A stretch of DNA of 31,001 nt from Calocera cornea HHB12733 (lineage: Eukaryota; Basidiomycota; Dacrymycetes; Dacrymycetales; Dacrymycetaceae), in assembly GCA_001632435.1 (NCBI GenBank), contig KV424156.1, positions 1 through 31,001 on the forward strand. Direction: 5' to 3'. Every line of letters begins with the position of its first letter. The stretch's first letter is position 1. This document shows positions 22,081 through 30,657 of this stretch, one piece after another. Below the pieces are notes generated by a model. The model was not told where the DNA came from. It did no database searches and saw only the letters and a list, made by a program, of their open reading frames with translations. Position numbers and translations under genes: made by a program.

Positions 22081-22125
22081 CGTAGCGCATCTGAGGGGGC
22101 GTGGGCAGGGTGCAGATGCGCTACG
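22081..22125. repeat. Left subterminal inverted repeat
   Basis: CGTAGCGCATCTG (22081-22093) and its exact reverse complement (22113-22125) are separated by 19 nt. The core GCGCATCTG recurs, in both orientations, near the right end (about 24616-24730). It is probably a binding site for the transposase or its SANT-like partner. Confidence 0.7.
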
Positions 22126-22200
22126 CTCAGATGTGATGTTCTGTCCAACTGGACCCTGTTCGGCATGCCAGTAGCCCGGCGCATCTTGTCTCCATCCACC

Positions 22201-23522
22201 ATGGCCCCAACCCGGACTCAGCACCTTGCGCAGAGTGTGCATACCCGTCTTGTACGCCCTGCAGGCATTGCAACACTATACCTCATTGCAGCTGCCTTTG
22301 AGCTCTATGCGGAGCACTATGTTGCCAGCCAGCTACGACACACATCCATTCGACCTGGCGCAGTCTGGATCGAAGAGTTGCTGCATGCTCCAGCTTCCCG
22401 CATACATGACGTGCTTGGTATGCACAAGAACGTCTTTCGCAGACTGTGCAACCTCCTCTTTGCGCATGGTGGTCTGCGTCCAACTCGCTTTGTGGGCATT
22501 GAGGAACAGCTGGCACTATTCCTTGTTGCTGTGCGCAAGGGCGAGTCGAACCGTGGTCTCCAGGAGCTGTTCCAGAGAAGTGGAGATACTGTATCACAGT
22601 GCGTCAACCTGACCTTGCGCAAGGTATCAGTCTGACTGATTGCTTCTCAGTGTCTTCCATCGCATCCTGCGCATTCTCACATCACCCAACATCTATACTC
22701 GCTATGTCCGCTTGCCAGATACCAGTACACCACCCGAGATTAGCGAGAGTCCAAAGCTATACCCATTTTTCAAGGACTGTTTGGCGGCAATTGATGGGTC
22801 GCACATTGCTGCCAAACCTTGCGCAGAGGATCGACCCCGTTACCGTGACCGCAAGGGTGGACTGAGCATAAACGTGCTTGCTGCATGCACTTTTGACATG
22901 CGGTTCTGCTATATCCTGTCCGGTTGGGAGGGGAGCATTGCTGATAGCATGCTCTTTGACCATGCGCAGAGTGGGGATCTTGTTGTCCCAGCAGGCAAAT
23001 ACTATCTGGGCGATGCTGGCTTTGCGCATTGTGATGCATTGCTGGTGCCCTACCGTGGAGTGCGGTACCATTTGCGTGAATGGGGAGTTGCAAAGTTACG
23101 GTATGGTCAGCTCCACTCTCACCTTGCACCTGGTCTCACCAGATTTCAGGCCTAGCAATGCACAAGAGCTGTTCAATCTCCGTCATGCACAGGCTCGCAA
23201 CGTCATAGAGCGTGCCTTTGGCATCTTCAAGAACAGATTTCGCATCCTCCGTCATGGCAGCGAGTACCCAATGAAGACACAAGTGCGCATTGTCCCAGCA
23301 TGTGCAGTCTTACACAACTTCATTCGCATACATGATGCAAGCGACATGTTGGAAGATGATGATGAGAACATTGACAAGGTCCCTGCTCCGTCCTTTTCTC
23401 TGCCATTGCCGTCTCTCTCTGTGAGTGCAGCAGAGCTGGCTCGGGCAAATAGGAGGCGAGATGACATTGCGCAGGGTATGTGGGAGAGCTACACTAGCCA
23501 TACTAGGAATCGGCGCCCATGA
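22201..23522 (+). CDS. PIF/Harbinger DDE transposase (DDE_Tnp_4-type nuclease)
   Basis: Exons 22201-22598, 22651-23100 and 23150-23522 join in frame to 406 aa with 52- and 49-nt introns. The RNase H-like catalytic core shows AAIDGSHIA (Asp ~181), YYLGDAGF (Asp ~254) and NVIERAFGIFKNRFRIL (Glu ~303), the DDE triad of Harbinger/HARBI1-like nucleases. VPACAVLHNFI near the end is also typical. An in-frame ATG at 22165 exists, but 22201 has the better context (ACCATGG). The enzyme cuts and inserts the element at TAA/TTA targets, normally together with the SANT-like partner encoded on the other strand. No disabling lesion is seen. Confidence 0.93.
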
Positions 23523-24558
23523 ATGAAGGGGTACTGTACTGGCTATAGTCGGGCATGCTAGGTAGGGGTGAGGAGTGAATGCTACCGAATGGTTCACCAA
23601 AACCTTGCGCCTGGTCCTCCCTCAACTTCTTGCGCAACCACAAAGTGCGCAGGTTGGGCTTGGACAGTGCTGCATAGCTGAAAGCAACTGCCTGATTCCG
23701 TGCAAACAGATCAACTGCAGAGATGATCTCCTCATCCGAAAAACCCTCCTCATCCTGCAAAAGCTGGATGGCACGCTGCTGACGCTCTGGGGAGGTCATC
23801 ACCGACCCAGAAGTTGCACTGACCATTGCCTCAGACAGCCCCTTTACTGCCTCTGCCATTGCAAGAAAACCCTGCGCACCAGAGGCACGAACCCGCTTGG
23901 TAGCTGGGCCAGAGGGGACAGCTGCCTTGCGCTTGCGTGACTTGGGCTGCTCATTGTCCTCCTGATCAAGCTCGTCCTCTTCGGTGCTACCTTCATCTGC
24001 CTCTTCACCTTGCGCAAGGTGAAGGGCATGCTCGCCAGTTGCAATAACTGGAGCAATGAGCGGAGCAAGCTTGTCATACAGCGGAAAAGGCTCCTTCCTG
24101 AATCGCTTTGCATCGGAGTGACTCTGCGCTTTGTTCAGTTGATGCCAACATGCATGCATCTAGGCACGCGTACTGCAATGTATGCCCTCCAAACAGCCTC
24201 AGTCGCTGTGACCATCTGATTGTCCTCATCCCACCCAAAGCCTGATGCATGGCGCAAATCATCAACAATCTTCCAGTCGCGCTTCATCTAGGTTATGGTC
24301 AGGTCTACTCTGAGAACTCTGCGCAAGGTTGCATACCCTGTGCCAGCGTGACTTGACCTGCTTCTTGTCCTTCTTCCCTCCGTCTACCTCAGGGAAAGCT
24401 TGCGCAAGGTGGTCTGCACAAGCTGTCCATACGACTGGCTTCCACCCACTCTCCGCCTGGTTGCCCTTTGCATGCTGTATGACAAGCTGATCGACAAGTT
24501 CTTCATCCTCTGCTGGTGTCCAGTGACAGACCGGGCGCTTGGTTTGTGTCTGGGACAT
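23503..24558 (-). CDS. Myb/SANT-like DNA-binding protein of the Harbinger element
   Basis: Exons 24558-24337, 24287-24174 and 24123-23503 (minus strand) join in frame to 318 aa. The N-terminal trihelix carries the spaced tryptophans of a Myb/SANT-like domain: CHWTPAEDEEL, then GWKPVVW, then VKSRWHR, continuing after the intron with KRDWKIVDDLR. A linker and an acidic then basic stretch (KSRKRKA, a likely nuclear signal) follow. The C-terminal half has a helix-rich region (RQQRAIQLLQDEEGFSDEE) as in other transposon-borne partners. In the superfamily this protein binds the transposon ends and brings the transposase into the nucleus. Its stop codon lies inside the last codons of the convergent transposase gene, a 20-nt coding overlap. 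Confidence 0.85.
24004..24023. repeat. 20-bp perfect palindrome within the Harbinger element
   Basis: TTCACCTTGCGCAAGGTGAA, inside the SANT-like coding sequence. It is the longest of several CCTTGCGCAAGG-type motifs; others are at 22612-22625 (14-bp perfect) and 24399-24408 (10-bp). Confidence 0.8.
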
Positions 24559-24744
24559 GATGGACGGGAGTGGAGAGCGTGATCTGAAGGAGATACAGGT
24601 TGGACGAGTATCTGAGCGCATCTGGGTTTTGGGTGGAGATGCGCTTTGCGCATCTGACAAGTCCCTGCATACCGAACACGTGCGCATCTTACACAGATGC
24701 GGCGGAGGTATCTCACGAGATGCGCCCCCTCAGATACGAGCGTA

Positions 24745-24764
24745 TCCGGTATCCGAACAGGCTC
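24745..24764 (-). repeat. Right terminal inverted repeat of the Harbinger element
   Basis: Exact reverse complement of 22048-22067; followed by TAA (24765-24767), the right target-site duplication. Confidence 0.92.
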
Positions 24765-24767
24765 TAA

Positions 24768-26621
24768 ATGCTCCATGCGCAGATTTTCACCATGCTGCAT
24801 GTACTGAATGGTATTGCAGCAAGGCAACGGTACGGCATAGACGTGCAGTGTGAGGTAAGATAACCTAGATCGCGCTTGTTCACGTCCTTGGTCTGTTGAA
24901 TCCAGCTGGATGACGAATGCCCGACCTTAGGGTCCGACAGCTCTACAACTCATTCAATACGCCGCAACACGAGTTGACACGCATACACAACGCCCCCTTC
25001 CTTGCGATAGCACCATGTCCCGGCCTCCGAGAGAAGAAGCATTAGAAAGCATGGTCTAATCACCATCCGTCGCCAGACCATCCTCGCGAGGAAGTCTATA
25101 TCGGGTATGGCGTTCCCTGACGCCTGCCCAAAGCGTGTCCACGGCGCTTCCACGCATCGGAACTCATACATCATCGCCTCTTCATCATTGGCCAGGAAGG
25201 ATACCAAACCCTGGGGGACGGAAGGCATCGTGGGAGACGGTTGTAGGAGTCGTGAGAGAGTGTGCCTGTATGATGCCGTGCACGGAGTTGAAGGAGCCCC
25301 TCGAGGCTGACACGGGTTGGGTCAAGCTGCATGCTGCATCTTGTCGTGATACACGAGGTCGACACAATGCCGCGTGTCTCAGGCTCCCTTAGAGGTACGC
25401 CGGAACATTGTTCGACTTCTTTTGTGCGGTTGCTGATGGGTCAACAGGCTCTGCCGAAGGCGTAGACCGGCGCGGTCCAAGAGCGCTGCAAACGTTCAAC
25501 TTAGTACAACGCTCATCTGCACACCCGGAACGCAGTTTCTGAAACATGCCTCACGCCGAACCAAATATCGAGAAGAATAAGATAATCATTCTTCCGCTGC
25601 ATTGTCCCCAACCCGGATCTCGCTGCCACAAGCCTGGCGGGCTTTCATACGCCTGTGACACTCGTGCGTGTGATCGCTGCGCTGAAGCGTTTCAGAGCTA
25701 CAGCGACTGAATGCGCTGTATGCCTCGTCGCGCCATGTCGTGCGGCAGCGCAACGTGAGAAACGGGACACCGGAGCAGTCGGCACCGCACAAGCCAAACG
25801 CAGTTGGTCCTGCCGTAACCAGACGTGCATAGGCTTAGCGTCGGATGTCCGGCATCCCAAAGGCGCAATACCGGACGGTCTCTCTCGCCTGTCCATTCAG
25901 CATCAGTCAGACCGAAAACGCGCATCCACGTATGCGGCACATCATGGTAGAACCTGCAGGGAATCACGCGGAACATCCTCACGGACTTGACATTGGGGGC
26001 TTAGAGCCTCCTGAACAGGTGAGATGGGTTGAACAGGCACAGGACCTCTCTGGGTACCGTAGCAGCGACAATCTGACGCATCGGGAGTACTGTCATACGG
26101 ACCGCGGTGGTACCTCAATGCAGCGGATGGTTTTTCGATGACAGTGTGGGCGGGCGCAACACCGGACGACAAGCTGATGCGATAGGCTGAAAGAAACGCA
26201 TGCGGTTTCCGTGATGGAACGCCAAGCTGTTTCCGGACAAATACGGACGCCCTGTGCCAGACTATAAGTGTGCGTCTGACACAGAGCAATGTTCGATTGA
26301 ATTGAATTTCAGCCCGATGTCGTTGCATCCCTCGCCCATGGCAGAGGTCCACGGTAACCTCCACCCGAAACCGATATCACGTGAGTGATTGGACCCCAAG
26401 GGCAGCCCTTTCCCTCTTCTCCTTTCGGTCACCTTTCCCACAGATCTCAACAGTTCTCAAACTCCCATACCTGTGGTCGTGGATCTATATACATGTCAGG
26501 AGGCTGACTCATATTAAGGCTGCGCACTTACGTGGGATTGGAATGCAGAACGCTTCGTCAATCTTGGCACCTGGTCATCACTGCGTTGCACATACATCTC
26601 ACGGTTCTGGTCGACTGCACT
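24768..26621. other. Long stretch without a supported gene
   Basis: About 1.9 kb right of the transposon. One patch, 24950-25228 on the minus strand (92 codons, including FLANDEEAMMYEFRCVEAPW and GNAIPDIDFLARM), reads like coding sequence. It might be an exon of an unrecognised gene that continues upstream towards 25370. I found no family match and no splice partners I trust. From 25400 to 26600 I see nothing beyond chance open frames; the right end holds the Fe-ADH copy 2 promoter. Confidence 0.3.
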
Positions 26622-26627
26622 TATAAG
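26622..26627 (+). promoter_or_regulatory. TATA box of Fe-ADH copy 2
   Basis: TATAAG followed by CGGC, 70 bases upstream of the ATG at 26692. The pseudogene copy has a similar block (TTTAAAAGCGGC, 28455-28466) about 90 bases upstream of its ATG, so the promoters seem to share ancestry. Confidence 0.45.
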
Positions 26628-26691
26628 CGGCTCTGGTTGGATGCACACCAGGCCAATGAGTCAAAGAACATCACCCAGTCGACTTGTCAAA

Positions 26692-27997
26692 ATGCCTTTT
26701 ACCTTCGGCACGGAGGTCTATCGAGAGGCTTTCACGGACCACAGCGACTCTCCCGACCGAGCCTCTATTCGCGGCCACGTCTCCTACGGACTCAGGTTCC
26801 CCGAAGCATGCGCGAACCATGTCAACAACACATTCAAAGCCTCTCGAGTCTACATTATTGCTTCTCGGACGTTGGCCAACAACGGGTCTGCTCTTCAGAG
26901 CCTGAAAGCGGCCCTGACGGCGAAGGTTGTCGGAACGAGGGTTGGCATGAGCGGGCAGAACCTCTGGAGCGAGGTCGCTGGCATAGTCAATGAATGCCGA
27001 GAGCTCGACGCCGACATTATCGTCACTCTCGGTGGTTCAAGCGTTGCCGATGCTGCCAAGCTCACCGCGCTTGTGAGTATTTCTGGATCTCAGCTCCCCT
27101 ACCTGTCTCACCAAAGTGCTCTAGGCTTTGGCAAATCATATCACTGAGCCCGAGGAAATGAGCAAACTCACCGTCTCAAGAAATGCGGTCAAGGGTGAGA
27201 TCAAGGCATCTGCGATTCCGATCATCAGTATTCCTACTACGCTGTCCGGAAGCGAGTACAGCAACTACGCCGGCGGAACTGAGGATGCAACGAAGCGCAA
27301 GCATCAGTTTACACCCCCTCTGAGCGGGCCAGCTCTAGTCATTCTTGATCCCGACCTCACCATCGCTACACCCTCCAACCTTTGGTTCGGATCAGGTTGT
27401 CGTGCGGTGGATCATTGCGTCGAGAGCTTGTGTTCGCTTGTGTCCACGTCAAAGTCAGATGCCGACGCAACGCGGGGCCTGAAGGCTCTCATATGGGGAC
27501 TGCTTAAATGCAAAGTCGACCCTAACGACCTGAACGCTCGCCTTCTCTGCCAGATAGGAAGCATGGACGCTATCGGTGGACTCTGCCGGGATCCAAGACC
27601 GGCATTAGGTGGATCGCATGCGATCACGACCATGATGGGTTCTTTCGGTGTCGACTATAGCGACACCAGCTGCGTCGTCCTTCCCGCAGTCTGCAAGTTC
27701 AACGCTGCCAAGGATGTGAACGTCAAGCGGCAAAATAATGTCCTTCAAGTGCTCTGGGAGGTGCCAGAGATCGAAGCTCTCCGTCTCGATAAGAATAAAG
27801 CTGACTTGGGAGACGTGCTCGATGCCTTCTTCCGTGCCCTGGGACTGCCCCGGTCCTTGAAAGCCGTTGGGATCGAAGGCACAAAAGTGGATGAACTGGC
27901 TGAAGCATCGTCTCAGCACTGGTACGCATCCACGAATCCGTATCCTTTGAAAACGAAAGAGGACGTGATGGAGATTCTTGACATGAGCCGGGGTTAG
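26692..27997 (+). CDS. Iron-type alcohol dehydrogenase-like protein (copy 2), metal site degenerate
   Basis: Exons 26692-27072 and 27125-27997 join across a 52-nt intron to 417 aa. The second exon has exactly the same length (873 nt) as in copy 1 and the intron is at the same codon. The dinucleotide loop reads LGGSSVADAAK instead of LGGGSLTDAAK. The histidine motif reads GGSHAITTMMGSFGVDYSD: the first His (~292) remains, but the second is Thr (~296) and the third is Tyr (~305). In this family those His positions serve metal binding and catalysis, so ordinary iron-dependent activity is doubtful although the frame is fully intact. It may be a diverged enzyme with a different mechanism, a regulatory paralogue, or a gene at an early stage of decay. 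Confidence 0.85.
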
Positions 27998-28548
27998 CTG
28001 TACGATGTGTTGGGCCACGGATGGAGGACATCGTGAAGTGTTGCCTTTACTTTTCAAATAATGTTGTCGACTACCTTCGCCGACGATAGGTCGGAGTTCT
28101 TAGCCAATGAGTTGGCGGTTTGCAAATTTGTTCCAGCGAGTGATTACCAGTTCCACGTTAACCCTGCAGTCATAGTCGGGTCAGGTCAGCCGCATAACCT
28201 GCCTCCCCCGCGTTGGGTGCACTCCAGTCGGGCGCTGGCGACCCTGACCACCGAGGTCGGCGTCAGAGGCAACTGCGGCGCAACCCACGACCCGTCATCG
28301 CCGTGGGAAACAAAGTAACTCCCCATCAGCCAGCGAGGAGAGGACCCGTCGATATCCTTAATCCAGCTAATACTCGCCAACATGCTCCTCGCCGACCACC
28401 ATGGCTCGGCCATCAAGGACGTTCGTCGTTTCGACAGCGGCTGGGAGAACCGCATTTAAAAGCGGCAAATACGATGCACTTTTGATCATTGCAATGTCAG
28501 ACGTGTACCCCTTCCTTCGACAACAAGATCCACAGGCTGCTTACCACC
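27998..28548. other. Intergenic region between Fe-ADH copies 2 and 3
   Basis: About 550 bases; no ORF with a recognisable product. The end of it (from about 28450) holds the residual promoter of the pseudogene copy. Confidence 0.4.
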
Positions 28549-29134
28549 ATGACGTTCGAATTAGGAAGAGAGGTGTACCGCCAAGCGTTCCCTGATTATA
28601 CTGACTCCCTCGCCCGCCCAGCACTCGCGGTTACATCTCCCACGGCCTGTGGCTCCCCGAAGGTTGCGCACAGCATGTTAACAATACCTTCCATGCAAAA
28701 GGGTGTATATACTTGCGTCCCGAACACTGGCCGCCAATACGGGTGCTGTGGGCGATCTAAAGGGTGCTCTGGGCTTATTGGTGGTTGGGACGAGGGTCGG
28801 AATGACGAGCCACACCTTGTGGAGGGAGTGCGTGGACGTCACGAACGAGTGCCGAGAGCTGGGAGCAGACTTGATTGTCGCTCTGGGAGGCGGAAGTTTG
28901 ACTGACGCCGCAAAGTTGGTTGCCCTGGTGAGTACACTATTGCGGTCGCTGCAACGCAAGACTGATACAGGGTCGCAGGCTCTTGCCAATGACATCAGGA
29001 AGCCAGAGGATCTAAAGAAATTTCCCACCCTTGGTCGTCCTTATCCACCGCCCAATGCCCCTGATGTTAACCTCATCTGGATCCCTACTACACTCTCCGG
29101 GGGCAAATACACCAACTACTCTCGCGCAACCGAG
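28549..29134 (+). pseudogene. Iron-type alcohol dehydrogenase pseudogene (copy 3)
   Basis: The ATG at 28549 starts MTFELGREVYRQAFPDYTDS, clearly homologous to the starts of the other two copies. By comparison with them, one base is missing near 28620-28629 and another just before 28703, giving two frameshifts. The third frame then reads VYILASRTLAANTG through GMTSHTLWRECVDVTNECRE and LGGGSLTDAAK. The family intron is still recognisable (28928-28978, GTGAGT...CAG), and homology resumes with ALANDIRKPEDLKK and IPTTLSGG. It stops abruptly after RATE at about 29134, losing the whole metal-binding half. It resembles copy 1 more than copy 2 in this stretch. It is non-functional as an Fe-ADH. Confidence 0.85.
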
Positions 29135-29231
29135 TATAGGTCAGATGCGTAGGCAGTAGTGTGTAGTGAGATGCGCGTCGGAGGCAAACACCCTACACCC
29201 TGACCAAATATAGTAATTTCCTGGGAAGGCA

Positions 29232-29260
29232 CAAGGCTATGGGCTCCGCCCATAGCCTTG
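29232..29260. repeat. Inverted repeat, 13-bp arms, 3-nt loop
   Basis: CAAGGCTATGGGC, loop TCC, then the exact reverse complement. First of the cluster of hairpin-forming palindromes in 29.2-30.0 kb. Confidence 0.8.
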
Positions 29261-29302
29261 CAAAGTGTGCATACTCATATTTATTTTATATGATATTATC
29301 AT

Positions 29303-29356
29303 CCTAACCCTAACCCATCCCCAACCCTAACCTTAACCCATCCCCAACCCTAACCT
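29303..29356. repeat. Interstitial, degenerate telomere-like repeats
   Basis: CCTAACCCTAACCC is followed by two copies of a ~22-bp unit (TAACCCATCCCCAACCCTAA plus CC). The units are variants of CCCTAA, the complement of the fungal telomere repeat TTAGGG. The array is short, imperfect and internal: 29 kb of genes lie to its left and repeat DNA continues to its right. It is therefore not an intact chromosome end in this assembly. Confidence 0.65.
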
Positions 29357-29542
29357 CGCTCTGCTCGCTCTCCTAACTAGTACCCTAACACACACATCTA
29401 TAGCCGAATTGAGCATGGTCAGGGTTAGACTTAGACCCGAAAAGGGCACGTTACATGTAAACGCCACCAAAATGCATCCGCACATGGGCCCTGAAGGAGA
29501 ACCGGGCAAACCACCGGTCTCACTTTTGACGCGGAATGATGA

Positions 29543-29576
29543 AAGTATTGGTGGTGGGATCCCACCACCAATACTT
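29543..29576. repeat. 34-bp perfect palindrome
   Basis: AAGTATTGGTGGTGGGA (29543-29559) is followed with no spacer by its exact reverse complement (29560-29576). It could extrude as a 17-bp hairpin. Confidence 0.9.
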
Positions 29577-29602
29577 CCACTCAGTCATGGTACCCTTGCC
29601 CA

Positions 29603-29633
29603 TTCTATAGGGCTGTCACCTTCGTAGGCCCTA
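29603..29633 (+). repeat. Conserved ~30-bp block, copy A
   Basis: Reads TTCTATAGGGCTGTCACCTT then CGTAGGCCCTA. It differs from copies B (29833-29862) and C (29946-29976) by only a few bases. The unit itself starts with TAGGG and ends with CCCTA. Confidence 0.75.
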
Positions 29634-29757
29634 GGGTTGCAGGTACAAACGGGCGGGTGACGGGTACAAGACGCGGGGTAGGAGGTAGACCCTGACGGAC
29701 CCTAGGCTTGGCACGGAGCTCCCGCGCAGGAGCAGCGTGAGCCGGGATGAGACCGGG

Positions 29758-29789
29758 CTCACGCTCCTCCTGCGCAGGAGGAGCGTGAG
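29758..29789. repeat. 32-bp perfect palindrome
   Basis: CTCACGCTCCTCCTGC (29758-29773) is followed by its exact reverse complement (29774-29789). The left arm also pairs with GCGTGAGCC at 29735-29743, and a GCTCC/GGAGC inverted repeat at about 29718-29732 looks like an older copy of the same structure. Confidence 0.9.
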
Positions 29790-29832
29790 ATGATGTTCAC
29801 GGGGGTCTAGGAAAGGAGGAGCGTGAAATGAT

Positions 29833-29862
29833 TTCATAGGGGTGTTACCTTTGTAGGCCCTA
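29833..29862 (+). repeat. Conserved ~30-bp block, copy B
   Basis: Reads TTCATAGGGGTGTTACCTTT then GTAGGCCCTA. It is preceded by GGAGGAGCGTGAAATGAT, a near repeat of 29778-29795. Confidence 0.7.
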
Positions 29863-29873
29863 AGCGCTGCACA

Positions 29874-29898
29874 GGGTCCAAATGGGGCATTTGGACCC
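29874..29898. repeat. Inverted repeat, 11-bp arms, 3-nt loop
   Basis: GGGTCCAAATG, loop GGG, then the exact reverse complement. A related but imperfect structure (GCGCCAATG...CATTTGCGC) follows block C at about 29990-30010. Confidence 0.8.
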
Positions 29899-29945
29899 CC
29901 TTCACTCACCCGCCGATTCCTCAGCAAGCAGCGCATCTACAGCAA

Positions 29946-29976
29946 TTCTATAGGGGTGTCACCTTCGTAGGCCCTA
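29946..29976 (+). repeat. Conserved ~30-bp block, copy C
   Basis: Reads TTCTATAGGGGTGTCACCTT then CGTAGGCCCTA. It is nearly identical to copy A and is followed by a GC-rich inverted repeat (GGCGCGC at 29980-29986 with GCGCGCC at 30006-30012). Confidence 0.75.
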
Positions 29977-30291
29977 TCCGGCGCGCGCCGCGCCAATGGG
30001 CATTTGCGCGCCTCTGCAATAAGCTCGCCGTTCCGCCTCTTCCCCCCACTCTCCCACCTCCGTTCCTTTTCCAAACTCTGCACGTCCCCCTCTCCTCTCT
30101 ACTGCTAAAATCTAGGACACAATCCCCTCAGCTGTTGTTGAGAACGGCGAGGCTGCTCGTGACAGGTCTGACAGCCTGGACCCTCACGACACCCCGGCAC
30201 CAAACGGCAACGAACAGCAGTGAAAGGCAGCCAAAGGCAAGCTTCTTACGCACTGTCCACCTTTGCTCACCTTTCCAGTCCTCCTCTCAGC

Positions 30292-30657
30292 ATGCATCCA
30301 CCCACTGCCTCTTCAACGGCGGCAATCGAGTGGGAGACGGCTGAGAATGGCGAGGTTGGCTGTCGGGCGACAGCCAACGGTCCTACCACTCGCGCAACCA
30401 CTGGACCCCAACAGTCAAGGACCGACCTTTGTCCTCAACCGTCACCTCAACGTCAGCCTACACTGGCCGGCCTGCCATCCAGCCCTGCCATCCACGCCCC
30501 CGCAACACTTCCAGCCCTGTCAGTACGCTCAATAGCTACAGGCAACCACAACACATCAATTCCAGCAGTAAAGACAACTCAAGACGACCAGCAGCATTGC
30601 GCATACAGCGCACCTCGACATCAGTTAAGGCAGCATGGAATCGCCCCACATCTGTGA
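30292..30657 (+). CDS. Candidate ORF of unknown, possibly transposon, origin
   Basis: A 121-codon frame starting MHPPTASSTAAIEWETAENG, rich in Pro, Thr, Ser, Ala and Gln. No domain is recognised. Such low-complexity N-termini occur in some retrotransposon gag proteins, but nothing here proves that. It lies in the repeat-rich right end. Confidence 0.2.
   Translation: MHPPTASSTAAIEWETAENGEVGCRATANGPTTRATTGPQQSRTDLCPQPSPQRQPTLAGLPSSPAIHAPATLPALSVRSIATGNHNTSIPAVKTTQDDQQHCAYSAPRHQLRQHGIAPHL

Larger units (their letters stand above)
22048..24764. mobile_element. PIF/Harbinger DNA transposon, complete-looking
   Basis: 2717 bp bounded by 20-bp perfect terminal inverted repeats (GAGCCTGTTCGGATACCGGA at 22048-22067 and its reverse complement at 24745-24764) and flanked by TAA duplications. 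It carries the two genes typical of the superfamily, a DDE transposase and a Myb/SANT-like DNA-binding protein, in convergent orientation. Both appear intact after splicing, so it may be autonomous or recently active. Beside the ends are subterminal GCGCATCTG words and a 13-bp inverted repeat (22081-22093 with 22113-22125), likely protein-binding sites. TGCGCA is heavily over-represented inside, including in coding sequence. Confidence 0.93.

Noticed and set aside
22048..24764. Host ALP1-like domesticated gene instead of a transposon
   Set aside because: Perfect terminal inverted repeats, target duplication and the adjacent SANT-like partner show a mobile element.
29303..29356. A true chromosome end
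   Set aside because: The CCCTAA array is short, degenerate and followed by 1.6 kb more DNA; orientation is also wrong for a right-hand telomere.
29232..30012. CRISPR array
   Set aside because: The repeated block is not regularly spaced, the intervening units are palindromes rather than spacers, and this is a eukaryotic genome.
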